Source: Nitzschia sp. pyKryTriq1 (lineage: Eukaryota; Bacillariophyta; Bacillariophyceae; Bacillariales; Bacillariaceae). From it: 64,000 nt of DNA. Each line of letters starts with the position of its first letter. Within the stretch, counting starts at the first letter, position 1. The stretch is taken from contig OY101124.1 of the NCBI GenBank assembly GCA_956465555.1, forward strand, positions 930,001-994,000, read 5' to 3'. This document shows positions 31,116-40,786 of the stretch, one piece after another. A program made the translations under genes and the position numbers. Below the pieces are notes generated by a model that saw only the letters and a program-made list of their open reading frames with translations, had not been told where the DNA came from and ran no database searches.

Positions 31116-32165
31116 TTAATCACTCTTACCACCACCACTACTGGTACGGCTAGAATTTCCCCATGACAGGGGCCAGAAGTCTTTGCCAGCACTCGTTGTT
31201 ATTGGTGGTGTGTTTTGGCTTGCTGCTGCTATCGTCTTTTCCTCTGTTGTTTGGCCTCCGCCCCGAGACAAGAGCCATCGTCGTACCCAGCCTTGATTGC
31301 CTTGTGCATCGTTATCTGGTTGTAGTTGGTCTTCGTTGTTGCTGCTGCTGCTGCTGCTGCTGCTGGATCCACCACCACGACTACTACCACCAGAAGAAGA
31401 AAGAGAATACCGAATCAGTGCAGTTGGTATTGTTGTGGCCATTCCGTAAACAGCCACGGCCGCCAACGACCACCAGAAGAACCATCGCAAGGCTTTCTTG
31501 GTAAACTCTTGCGCATTCGCCAGTACTCCGAGACTACTGTTCCGTATCCGTTCCGAGGTAGCATTGGCGACTTGCGTCGATTTGTGGGAAATGGCCTGTC
31601 CTGTTTGCGAGACTTTGTGATAGGAAGTTTTCACGGCGGCATCTGTTGCCGCCTGCAGGTGTTCCGAGGCTTTCTTCGATGACGATCGAATGGCGTCTTC
31701 GGCAGAGGTCTTTCCCTTGGCGAATGCTTCAGAAGCCGTCGTACTGGAGCGTTGAAACACCTCGGAAGCTCTCGAGGAGCCTTTTTCGTATACCTTCTGG
31801 GCCTCACTGGATAATTTTCCGGACGCTTTCTTGGCCTGAATCTCCAGAGCGTCGAGAGCACTGTCGGCTGTCTTTTGGACAGCTTCCCTAGCCTTCTTTG
31901 TACCACGAGAAAATACATCCGAAACTCTTCCTTGCCAATCACCAGCCGTGAAATGCCTGGAACTGATATTATTAATACTGAGTAATACTCGTAGCGCTCC
32001 TCCTCCTCCTGCTCTTTGCGAGGAGTCAAATGTCGGTACCGGAATTCGTCGTCTTGCGCTCATACATGTACTTGTACCTCTACGAGTACCTGTACTCGTA
32101 CTGCAATGACATAATATCCGACTTCGACTGGAAGTGAGAATGTTCGACGAGACAGTCCGTAGCAT
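31116..32165 (-). CDS. LEA-like amphipathic protein with membrane anchor, probably mitochondrial
   Basis: This 349-residue protein starts at 32165; the longer frame begins with TTG. The first 60 residues are rich in Arg and Ser with no acidic residues (MLRTVSSNILTSSRSRIL), typical of a mitochondrial presequence. Residues about 75-220 are a long Ala/Lys/Ser/Glu amphipathic helix region with loose 11-residue periodicity (AREAVQKTADSALDALEI, KKASEHLQAATDAAVK). This resembles LEA group 3 or apolipoprotein-like helices. A hydrophobic segment near 225-250 (WFFWWSLAAVAVYGMATTI) would anchor it. The tail is Ser/Gly/Gln-rich, partly encoded by an AGC run. A membrane-protecting or membrane-shaping role is possible but unproven. 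Confidence 0.7.
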   Translation of the reverse strand: MLRTVSSNILTSSRSRILCHCSTSTGTRRGTSTCMSARRRIPVPTFDSSQRAGGGGALRVLLSINNISSRHFTAGDWQGRVSDVFSRGTKKAREAVQKTADSALDALEIQAKKASGKLSSEAQKVYEKGSSRASEVFQRSSTTASEAFAKGKTSAEDAIRSSSKKASEHLQAATDAAVKTSYHKVSQTGQAISHKSTQVANATSERIRNSSLGVLANAQEFTKKALRWFFWWSLAAVAVYGMATTIPTALIRYSLSSSGGSSRGGGSSSSSSSSSNNEDQLQPDNDAQGNQGWVRRWLLSRGGGQTTEEKTIAAASQNTPPITTSAGKDFWPLSWGNSSRTSSGGGKSD

Positions 32166-32298
32166 GATGGTCGTCGATATACCGGTAATGATATGAATGA
32201 TGAATGATGTTTTGTGTTTTGTGTTTTGAGAAGTCTTTGCGGCAACAGCAACATACAGTGGCAACAGCAACAGCAACAGCAACAGCAAATCGTGTCTG

Positions 32299-32421
32299 AC
32301 CGTCCATCAGACTCCAGTGTCCTTATCGAACCGTCCGTCAGTCCAACGAACGATCTCGAACTATCGTCTCGGAACCAAATCTTGAATCTTGGAAAACAAA
32401 TGAAACGGAACACACTTCATA
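32299..32421. repeat. Direct repeat copy 1 (123 bp)
   Basis: This copy is identical, base for base as read, to 33094-33216, at an offset of 795 bp. It lies about 135 bp upstream of the start codon of the minus-strand LEA-like gene, so the promoter-proximal DNA of that gene is duplicated. A CGTGTC hexamer lies two bases outside this copy (32291-32296). Confidence 0.95.
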
Positions 32422-32599
32422 TATCTTTAGTCGGTTCCGAATGATCTACTTCCATGAACCAGACATCACAATCATATTCTAATCTTATTCTAATCTTATA
32501 ATTTGGAAAGTCAATCATTTTACACTGATTTTAGTTTAGTGTGCGATATCCGTCTGGACATTACCCTGGGATGGTGACTGTTGATGTTCTCTTCGGCTG

Positions 32600-33000
32600 A
32601 TGTATTTGTTATTTTATTCCACCATCGCTTTGCCTGTTCTTCGGCCGAAGCGAATTGAAACTGAAGGCTTCCATCTCACTATCGAAGATGATGTTTATGC
32701 CTTTCTCGGCGTTGAGGTGAAATTCGATGAAGCATCTAAATCCGTTTCGCTGTCACAACCAGGCTTGATCGACAAGTGCATCAGACTTGCGAACTTCGGT
32801 TCAAGAGGGAGTGTCACTGAACAACGAGATCGCTGCAGGACTCATGCGAATCTTTCGTCTGTCGTCGACCGATTTCATTCGTGCACGCCCGTTTCGTGCA
32901 GACGTTTCTGACCGTTACGAGGAAGAACAAAATCAAAACCAAGATCTTCTTGATCGATCTCTTCTTCCAACATCGTACAGCAGCATTGGTTCCTAGATAG
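32600..33000 (+). mobile_element. Ty1/copia reverse transcriptase fragment (fossil)
   Basis: A forward stretch shows the C-terminal part of a Ty1/copia reverse transcriptase, recognisable by FLGVEV followed by a SLSQPGLIDK-type segment. The remains lie within a 672-bp interval bounded by identical 123-bp direct repeats. The fragment is broken and very incomplete; gag, protease, integrase and RNase H are not seen. The coding remnant is old, but the perfect identity of the bounding repeats implies a recent duplication or insertion event. Confidence 0.65.
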
Positions 33001-33093
33001 CTTTTCTCACAATTCCATGAAATAGACCTTTTCTATCAACATTGTCATCACTACTTTAGTTTCACTATCGTACTTCTATTCGCTCCCGATCAA

Positions 33094-33216
33094 ACCGTCC
33101 ATCAGACTCCAGTGTCCTTATCGAACCGTCCGTCAGTCCAACGAACGATCTCGAACTATCGTCTCGGAACCAAATCTTGAATCTTGGAAAACAAATGAAA
33201 CGGAACACACTTCATA
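33094..33216. repeat. Direct repeat copy 2 (123 bp)
   Basis: This is the second identical copy of the repeat at 32299-32421. A CGTGTC hexamer again lies just outside (33220-33225). No further copy is seen in the window. Confidence 0.95.
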
Positions 33217-33728
33217 AGCCGTGTCGCGCGTGCGCGGGTCACCGGAAATAATTTTTGCCACGAATTTTCTTCGTGTCCCCCACGCGATAACAGGTGATGT
33301 AGTAACTACCTGTCTGGCAATGGATCACTATAACCAAATTAAACGACTGACGTTACGGTCTGGACAACCATTATCGCGACGCTTCGCTAGTAATCAGTTG
33401 ATCGACCTCCTTTGAGTCAGCAACAGCATAACAGCAAAATGGCGTGGGTCGTGGGTTGCTGTTCGTTTGGGTCGAACAGATCGTCCAAATGACACGGAAA
33501 TAAAGAGCGTTATGACCCGTGACCTATCTGAATATTATCCGGGACTGACGGCCAAACACGCAAACGTCGCACAAATCGGAGGTCGGAGGCATGCGAGAAA
33601 AGGCCGCAGGAAACAAGAAACTGAAAGTGTTGGCAAAATATACCCTGGTACAAGAGCATCTCTCGACTATGCTGTTGTGATTAGGAGCAAAAGTAAAAGA
33701 TAATTTACTTGAAGCAGTGCTGACTGAG
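33217..33728. other. Upstream region of the HAD gene
   Basis: This stretch of 512 bp has no supported gene. It starts with a GC-rich patch (GTGTCGCGCGTGCGCGGG). Confidence 0.4.
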
Positions 33729-34994
33729 ATGAATGTCTTGGCGGTTGTGATCTTGTTGATGCTGGCGCTCGGATCCAATTGCTTCACCGCCACCACCAAC
33801 AACATCATTGGGCAAAGAAGACCTACCAGAACATTATTGGCCCATACCAACAAAATAAGTGCAAGTAAAATGGAAGAGCTCCAAATGCTGACGGGGATTC
33901 GCGATGTTGTCGATCGGTACGATACTTTTCTATTGGATATGTGGTACGTACGGGTTTTTTTTGCTTAATGGACGATGGTACAGATTATCTGTCATGATCC
34001 TGACCGGACCTGACCTGACGCTTGCTTGTTCTTATGATACTATGCATATTATTCCAGGGGCGTCATGCACGATGGGACCACGACATATGAAGGGGTGTTG
34101 GATGTAGTACAGAAACTCAAAGAGCAAGGCAAAGATTTGATCATTCTTTCCAACTCTTCGAAACGTCAGGACAATAGTATCAAAATGTTGAAAAAGTTGA
34201 ACTTTGACCCAGAAGATTTTTCTCAGATTTTGACGTCAGGGGAAGTGACGTATCAATTATTATTGTCGCCCAATGCCTCGCCTCTAGCGCCGAAACCGTG
34301 GAGTGTTCTAGAGGCCATTCGAAGTGAGAAAAAGAGCACTACGAATGTATTCTGTTTCGGGAGTGGGGAGGGAGATGAGGACTACTTGGAGAGCTGTGGC
34401 TTAACATTGGCATCCATGGAACTAGCTGATTTGATTGTAGCACGAGGGACATTCACCATCATCGATGGATCGACAGTGGTTCACAAAACCCACGATGGTG
34501 AGGAAGCCTACTTTCAAGCCTACCGCGAACAACTGGCCAAGGCTGTCGAACGCAAGATCCCGATGATCGTTGCCAACCCTGATAAGATCCGGCCCGACGC
34601 GGATCGTAGTCCAATGCCAGGTACTATTGGCAACGACTACGAGAGAGCCTTGAAAGAAAGTGGCGATTATCTGAATGGCGCAGATACGATCAAGTATATT
34701 GGTAAACCATTTTCGGACGTCTATGAGATTGCCTTGCGAGGGAAGGACCTCTCGAGGGCATGCATGGTCGGGGATGCGTTGGAGACTGACGTGACAGGAG
34801 GGTCGGCTGTAGGAATCGATACAATATGGGTAGTCAATGATGGTATTCACAACGAACAAGTTCATCGCAAGGGAAATGGGTCTTTGCAAGATGGGTGCTC
34901 CAAAGTACTCTCCGAGTTCAATGGGCGTCTAGATACGTATGCGAAAGGACGACAGTTGACACCAAATATGGTGCTCCCGCATTTTCGATGGTAA
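33729..34994 (+). CDS. HAD-superfamily IIA phosphatase (TIGR01459-like), one intron
   Basis: Two exons, 33729-33943 and 34058-34994, join across a 114-bp intron (donor GTACGT, acceptor CCAG) to give 383 residues. The splice restores HAD motif I, FLLDMWGVMHDG. Motif II is IILSNSSKR, and the C-terminal motif is MVGDALETDVTGGSAVGID. This matches the NagD/AraL-like class IIA family whose bacterial members are annotated as sugar or nucleotide phosphatases; substrate is unknown. The first 22 residues are a hydrophobic signal peptide ending near SNCFTAT, with Phe at the likely cleavage site, so entry into the secretory or plastid route is possible. The ATG at 33729 is chosen because the longer frame starts with GTG. 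Confidence 0.88.
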
Positions 34995-35087
34995 CCCTCG
35001 CTCTAATTATTTACAGTAGAAAAAAAATTGAAGGCTTCCAACAACTCTCGAATACCTCCCGAGAAAAATCTAGAATCATCGCCTGCC

Positions 35088-36977
35088 TTAAAATCGCGTT
35101 GAGCTTGTGCGTTGAAGCGAAGAGTGACCCTCAGTGCCGCGAGACACTCTCTGCAATCCTTTTCCGGAGCGAGAGCTCGAAGGTGGCAATCTATGCCCAC
35201 CATCATTGGATGCGCTTCGACCAAGATTACCACGAGTAGGTTCGCGTGGGTCAGTGGCTCCGTTTTCTTCTGTCTGTTCTCTCTGTGAAGTACTCGTACT
35301 CTTCATAGCTGCAAGTTTCGATTTCATAACCCCATCAAGAGCCATTCCCTCGTGGTCCTTTCGGATCGCAAAAGAGGCGCTCCTTCTACCAGCAAGTCCC
35401 CGCCCAGAAAGAGATGGTCGAAGATTACCACGAGAAGGTTCGCGTGGGCCAGAGACTGCATTTTCTTCTGTCTGTTCTCCCTGTGAAGTACTCGCACTCT
35501 TCATAGCTGCAAGTTTCGATTTCATAACCCCATCAAGAGCCATTCCAGCGCGGTCCTTTCGGATTGCAAAAGAGGCGCTCCTTCTACCCGCAAGTCCCCG
35601 CCCAGAAAGAGATGGTCGAAGATTACCACGAGAAGGTTCGCGTGGGCCAGTGGCTGCATTTTCTTCTGTCTGTTCTCCCTGTGAAGTACTCGCACTCTTC
35701 ATAGCTGCAAGTTTCGATTTCATAACCCCATCAAGAGCCATTCCAGCGTTGTCCTTTCGGATTGCAAAAGAGGCGCTCCTTCTGCCAGCAAGTCCCCGTC
35801 CAAGAAAGGATGGTGGCATTCCTGGTCGTCCCTCGCCTCTCTGCCTTGCCTGAGCAGCAGCCATCGCAGCGAGTGTGGATCTCGGATCCCCATCGGTCGC
35901 AGCGTCTCCAGACCGTTCCCTTCGGATCGCAAATGAAGCGCTTTTCCCAGGAAGACCCCTTTCGGGAAGCGTTGGACGTGGAAGTGGTACGCCATCGACT
36001 CTCTGATTCATGCTCTTCGTCCGAGTAGGTCTGGTACGCGTAGGATCGCCACCACGGGTTGACATTAGTCCGTCGGGTTGATCTCCTCCCGCGGCTGTAA
36101 GCCTCGCTTTGCGGACTTTCAAACTGTTCGTCTTTTGAAGCTTACCCCGGACTGGTTCCGCTTTGTGGTCGAGTTTGTCGCTGCCATTATGAGATAATAG
36201 GCCATTATTACTTGGCAAATAATCATTTTCAGTCCCATCGGGCTTTGCATGTCCTGATGACTGCACTCCCCTCATGTCACGCATGCTTTTGGGTCTTGTC
36301 CGTGCTGTGCTGTCGCCCTTGTGTCGAATGCTTTTGGAGACGATAGGGCCTTCTTCTTGTGCCTGTTCAGCCTGTATTTCCGGATTACTTTTATTGAGCA
36401 GAGTGACCAGGTTGCGCATGGAGACTTCCTTCTTATGGCTAGAGGGTCGACCACGACGAGAAGGCGACTTGCTGCCACGCCGTCCTTTTCGTTCAGATTT
36501 TTCTCTTCCGGGCGAATGAGAAGAAGATTCAGTCTCATGGTGCGATGTGCTTTTACTATCGTCGTTGTTCGAGCTTTTTGAGTTAATGGATCGACCATTT
36601 GTTGACGATTCCTTGTCGTTCTCGTCGGCCTTCAGCTCAGACTTGCCCAGTTTCTGCCGCAACGACGAAGGCCTTTTGGCAAGCACTCGTCGACGACTGC
36701 TGGTTCTAGTACGCCTATGTGATTTCTCAGGCGAACTAGTACACGCAGTACCTTCCTGGTTCGACGACTGTTCCGAGCTGGACACTGTTGCTGAAGTTGT
36801 TGTTGCTGTCTCGCTTGTTTGTTCCGAAAAGAAATCACTATGAAACTCTTTCATGGAGCCACTGCTGCTGTTGGGATTGAAATCTTCATCGTGATCGTCC
36901 CAAATATCGAAGTCATCCAGATTATTGCCGAACACGTCGGCCGTGTTGAAAGGGTCCACAATAGACGTGGATGCCAT
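35088..36977 (-). CDS. Disordered protein with 66-residue RRSASFAIRK tandem repeats
   Basis: This 629-residue protein is almost entirely low complexity. The acidic/aromatic N-terminus has DDFDIWDDHDEDF. It is followed by Ser/Arg/Lys-rich regions (RRTRTSSRRR, RKGRRGSKSPSRRGRP). The C-terminal half holds three tandem 66-residue repeats, each with GRGLAGRRSASFAIRK, GMALDGVMKSKLAAMKS and EPSRGNL. Two degenerate upstream versions of the core occur as well (GKSASFAIRR and the boundary near PPSFLGRGLAG). Each core carries an RRxS motif, the usual target of basophilic kinases such as PKA or CaMK, so it may be a multi-site phosphorylated scaffold (inference). The 3' end lies 93 bp from the 3' end of the convergent HAD gene. 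Confidence 0.8.
   Translation of the reverse strand: MASTSIVDPFNTADVFGNNLDDFDIWDDHDEDFNPNSSSGSMKEFHSDFFSEQTSETATTTSATVSSSEQSSNQEGTACTSSPEKSHRRTRTSSRRRVLAKRPSSLRQKLGKSELKADENDKESSTNGRSINSKSSNNDDSKSTSHHETESSSHSPGREKSERKGRRGSKSPSRRGRPSSHKKEVSMRNLVTLLNKSNPEIQAEQAQEEGPIVSKSIRHKGDSTARTRPKSMRDMRGVQSSGHAKPDGTENDYLPSNNGLLSHNGSDKLDHKAEPVRGKLQKTNSLKVRKARLTAAGGDQPDGLMSTRGGDPTRTRPTRTKSMNQRVDGVPLPRPTLPERGLPGKSASFAIRRERSGDAATDGDPRSTLAAMAAAQARQRGEGRPGMPPSFLGRGLAGRRSASFAIRKDNAGMALDGVMKSKLAAMKSASTSQGEQTEENAATGPREPSRGNLRPSLSGRGLAGRRSASFAIRKDRAGMALDGVMKSKLAAMKSASTSQGEQTEENAVSGPREPSRGNLRPSLSGRGLAGRRSASFAIRKDHEGMALDGVMKSKLAAMKSTSTSQREQTEENGATDPREPTRGNLGRSASNDGGHRLPPSSSRSGKGLQRVSRGTEGHSSLQRTSSTRF
35240..35830. repeat. 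198-bp tandem repeat inside a coding region
   Basis: Identical landmarks (CTTCATAGCTGCAAG) recur at 35301, 35499 and 35697, exactly 198 bp apart. The three units are nearly identical in DNA, keep the reading frame and encode the 66-residue protein repeat. High identity suggests recent amplification or ongoing homogenisation, and copy number may vary between alleles. Confidence 0.92.
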
Positions 36978-37868
36978 GATGTTTTATTATTTTATTATTT
37001 GTTGAATTGTGAAGTCAGATTAGCAAGAAGTCACAATAGGAGATGAAGGGATAATGGGTGATAGTTACTTGTGATCGATTGGGATAGAGTCAGAGGGGGT
37101 TCTTCATCTTTACATCATCGTGCGTGAAGCGTGAACACCATCGAGAAATAGCGAGGCAGAGAAGTGAAATTTTTTTGGAGATTATTTTTTAGCGAAATGC
37201 GATGCCCGGCAATGCCACGGGGGCTATAATCCAATTTAACGACGCACGTTCTGGTAGATATTCTACGGGAGAGTCATTGAAAAGGGCACTAATGGTTTTG
37301 TTAGGTTTTATCAGGGACATAATATAAAGTTGACATGCAGGTTCTTCTCAGAGAACTATGGTTCGACTGGTTCGACGAAGCCCAACGTAGAAATTGTACC
37401 ACATACAAACTACCGGGTACCGGTAGCTGATAGTGCCCATGTCTTGCTTAGCCGAGCTAATACTTTCGCAAAGTCACAAGCTGATGTTGTATTATTGTGA
37501 TTTCTTGTTGGGTTTCTTATTGCGAAAGCACTCTACTGTACAGTACAGGTACCGGTAGCTATGGGGGGCTCCGTCACAAAATCATAACTACAACAAGTCG
37601 TTTCTAGCTAGTAGTAGTAGACTACTTTACTTGGAAGTACAAGTACTTTACCATTGTTCGTATCGTACAGACTTTGCAGCAACAAGCAAAAGCTAATCTA
37701 CAACGAATACATGCAGTACAGTCACTCCAGGGTACTTGTAGATGGTCTTTTAGACTGGCGATAGCTCTAGGAATAATGATGCTATTGTGTCGGGCAACTT
37801 GGAAAGACAGGGGCTCTCAATAACTACTTCTACGAAGTATATAATATGTCTACAGGAAGAACCATTTT
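36978..37868. other. Intergenic with GTAC/ACCGGT patches
   Basis: This 891-bp spacer lies between two minus-strand genes. Two patches with ACCGGGTACCGGTAGCT-type and TGTACAGTACAGGTACCGG sequence occur at about 37410-37440 and 37530-37560. A short CTAGTAGTAGTAG stretch follows near 37606. No gene is supported. Confidence 0.5.
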
Positions 37869-40106
37869 TTAATAGGTTTCGAGCTCGTCGGGTGGTATAT
37901 CATCTTCAGCTGCATCGGTCTTCTTCTCTTCTTCGGATTGTGCTCCAAGGTTTCGTGCATCCTGATAAGTCGGGTCACCAAGGAATAGCGGTGGTGCTGG
38001 TTCCTCGTCCTCTTCAAATGAGAAACACTCTTCGCTTATAGTCTTGTGGGTGACGGGCTTTGTGGCGATTTCTACCGGCATGGCTAATGATACGTTTCCC
38101 TCTTTGGGGCATAGTGCCGTCGTGGCATCATCCGTTGGACTGCGCGAGCTTTGACTATCCCTGGAATTTGTGCGTGTGATACTAAGCTCTTGAGTGCCCG
38201 GTGTCTCGATGGTAGCTCCACCGTGCTCGTGGCTCTCTTCCTGGGTGCTTCTGGGAGTTCCCACTGTATTGTTTGTTTCCGCGTTTCCTCCGCTGCCCTG
38301 AAAATTCAAAAAGCCCCAAATGTTCTTGTTGCTGTTGTTTTTGGTTGGAGTCTTATTCGAAGGACTCGGGGCGGAATTGTCGGCGCTCTGGCCACGCTTT
38401 CGGGCAAACGGATTCATCATTGCAATGTGGGCAGCTGGGTAGGCAGATGCGGATGATTCGGGGTGAAGACGCTCCTGTTCTTGAATTGCCATTTGCAGAG
38501 CCTCCTTTTGAGATTTTGTCCAGGTCTCGTTTCGAAAAGTCATGGTCGCTCGTGAACCCAACTCTCGAATGTGCTGCTCCAGATATTGCACAGTCCAAGT
38601 TGGATCCAAGTCTTTCTTATTCATTTGTAGCAAGCGAGCACCCAGTGATGGTTTGACGTTGAGGCTCGAGTCAAAGCCGTGGTGGCCGCAAATCGCAAAT
38701 GCGATCGTTGTGTTTTCTGCTGTCTGCTCCTTCTTGGTGGTATCATTACTTGCTGCATTTTTACAGTCTTGTTCGTTCTTGTCTGACGACACCAGTAGCG
38801 CCACAAATTGCAACTCGTATGGTTCCAGAAACTGGAGTGTAAATGGCTGTGCGGGTCGGGGCGCCAGCAGCATTGCAAATGGATTTGGGTTGTGGTGATG
38901 TTTCGTCGTGGATTTGCGACGCAGCGCGTCTACATCTTTTGGTTGCTCCCCTTCTTGTTTGGAGGAGGGCGACGCTTGCTCCGAATCCGTGGCGTCGAGT
39001 GCTGAATCCTCTTCACTGGCAGCATCTCGTAGTACGGGAGGCCATGTAGCCGTTCGTTCTCTGGAGATCCGCAAAGTGGCCACCCCATCCTCATATACGG
39101 ACGAGTGAGTGGACGATACTGTATCCAAATCGGCAGAGCTGGCCACACTGGTTGTTTCTGGCAAGAAGTCCTGAAGACCGTCAAGATCGGAAAAGTTGGA
39201 TTCCGTCCGTTCTCGATTCATCATGACTTGTTCATGATGTTGAACTTGCATGGCGAGCTTTGCAAAATCTTCTTCTTTCTTTCGTTTCGTAGCATTTGCC
39301 GTGAATTCCTTCACCTGTTGAAATAGTTTCCGGGTCTTGCTTTGATTGGATTTCGTCCGCTCTTTCAGTTTGGTATTACGCTTATGCAGCTTGGATACGG
39401 CTGCCTCTAACTGGGCCATTCGTTCGTTCTTTGTCTCGAGAGTATTTTGAAAATCCAGCAAGTCTTCTGTTTGCTGATCATTTTCAGCGGTTAAGTTTCG
39501 TATCTGAGAATGAAAGCGATGGATGCTCTGATGTAATTTGACCAGTTGCGGATTCGTTGCGAGGAGACTTTGAATCTTTGGGTTCTTTGACAGATAATAG
39601 TTCTTGTCCAACAAGGCAGCTTGATAATCGGAAGAATTCATAGCCGTCAATTCATTTAGAACTTGAAGGGCTTGAAGCAACTGTTCCGAATCCGGTCGTT
39701 CCTCAGATTTTCCGGTACTGCTGTTTCTAAAATCATCATCATTGCTACTGGGACTGACGCTCCCCAGCATGCACCGAAGATTGTGTTTGATAAAGGATTC
39801 CTCGGATGACGCATCTCCCCTATGAGGACTTCGAGATGACTGGGTGGGACTTTCTGGTTCTCTGTGAACCATGTTATTTCGACGATTTGGGTTGGATGGT
39901 GAACTGTTCCACGAAGCAGTATTCGGTCTCGTGGTAGAGGGAGTCGGTAGAGGTGGTTGTTCAATTGATGTAGCACTGATTTCCTTGCTCGTCTCGAGAG
40001 AGAAAGGTGTTGTTATTATTATTGTTGCCGGATGCAAAGGCGATGCTGCTGTACCGTTTGCGTTATGTTCGTTCGATGATGATGATGTTTCCTGTGGAAG
40101 AACCAT
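37869..40106 (-). CDS. Coiled-coil orphan protein
   Basis: This 745-residue protein starts MVLPQETSSSSNEHNANG. About 180 Ser/Thr/Pro-rich residues come first. A coiled coil follows at about 185-310 (LTAENDQQTEDLLDFQ, NERMAQLEAAVSKLHKR). After a disordered acidic/Ser linker comes a folded region at about 410-555 with PFTLQFLEPYELQFVALLV, AFAICGHHGFDSSLNVKP and TWTVQYLEQHIRELGSRA. The C-terminus is disordered. I do not recognise the folded region. There is no signal or membrane segment. It shares a 680-bp divergent region with APH-1. It is a single exon. Confidence 0.8.
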   Translation of the reverse strand: MVLPQETSSSSNEHNANGTAASPLHPATIIITTPFSLETSKEISATSIEQPPLPTPSTTRPNTASWNSSPSNPNRRNNMVHREPESPTQSSRSPHRGDASSEESFIKHNLRCMLGSVSPSSNDDDFRNSSTGKSEERPDSEQLLQALQVLNELTAMNSSDYQAALLDKNYYLSKNPKIQSLLATNPQLVKLHQSIHRFHSQIRNLTAENDQQTEDLLDFQNTLETKNERMAQLEAAVSKLHKRNTKLKERTKSNQSKTRKLFQQVKEFTANATKRKKEEDFAKLAMQVQHHEQVMMNRERTESNFSDLDGLQDFLPETTSVASSADLDTVSSTHSSVYEDGVATLRISRERTATWPPVLRDAASEEDSALDATDSEQASPSSKQEGEQPKDVDALRRKSTTKHHHNPNPFAMLLAPRPAQPFTLQFLEPYELQFVALLVSSDKNEQDCKNAASNDTTKKEQTAENTTIAFAICGHHGFDSSLNVKPSLGARLLQMNKKDLDPTWTVQYLEQHIRELGSRATMTFRNETWTKSQKEALQMAIQEQERLHPESSASAYPAAHIAMMNPFARKRGQSADNSAPSPSNKTPTKNNSNKNIWGFLNFQGSGGNAETNNTVGTPRSTQEESHEHGGATIETPGTQELSITRTNSRDSQSSRSPTDDATTALCPKEGNVSLAMPVEIATKPVTHKTISEECFSFEEDEEPAPPLFLGDPTYQDARNLGAQSEEEKKTDAAEDDIPPDELETY

Positions 40107-40786
40107 GGTTCCTATTTCCTCCGTGCGGTACGTATAAATAGTATCTGCATACGTGTTTTAGCAAAGCAAAGAAAGACCAACGAAAGCCCCGTGGGATCCG
40201 GCGAGTATTTCAGTTAAAAAGTATACGAAATAAAAGATGTGTCACGCAAGTTTGGTTGTGTTAATGAGACAGTCAACGCAGATTGTGTGAAGATGCACAT
40301 CATGTGATTTGATTACCTTCTCGCCAAAGGACATCAATGCTAGCGGTAAAGCGCGTGGAAAGAGCAACCCACAGAGCTTGCCCTGACAGCGTATCCAAAT
40401 CATCGTTTCTACGTGCTTTTCTACGTGGATCCAGACGATGAGGGAAAACTTGGAGATCGTAAAAAAGTGACAGATGACGTCATCGACGAATACCCCACGT
40501 ACACGCGCGCCGGCCGATGGCCGTTGCAATGTGTCGTGCCGGCGCTTCGCCGTTTTGGTTCGTGCAAAAAACGCGGGACATCCTTGCGTGTTGCGGGACG
40601 ATCAGATCGATAGAAGACGTGATACGTGATGATTGAAAAAAATACCGAAGACTTGTTTCTTTCATTCTCTCTATTGAAAACATCCTTCGTCTTCTTAGAC
40701 GAGCCTTGTTTTGATCTCCTTAGCATCCTAGTTGCACGGAAAAAAGAGGATTATAACTTGGTTTACGAAATTTCCACACGACAACA
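40107..40786. promoter_or_regulatory. Shared divergent upstream region (coiled-coil protein / APH-1)
   Basis: These 680 bp separate divergent start codons and must contain both promoters. They include a GC-rich block with ACGCGCGCCGGCCGATGGCC near 40503-40522. A short frame at 40413-40613 is open but has no recognisable product. Confidence 0.35.

Noticed and set aside
32299-33216. 123-bp repeats as ordinary LTRs of the copia fossil
   Set aside because: They lack clear TG...CA ends and a tRNA primer-binding site next to copy 1, and are identical although the inner RT piece is decayed; kept as an open finding instead.
37362-37390. GGTTCGACTGGTTCGAC as a tRNA B box
   Set aside because: No A box or acceptor stem pairing is found at the right distance on either strand.
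40413-40613. Small forward frame in the divergent APH-1 upstream region
   Set aside because: It starts at a non-ATG codon, has no recognisable product and overlaps equally long frames on the other strand.
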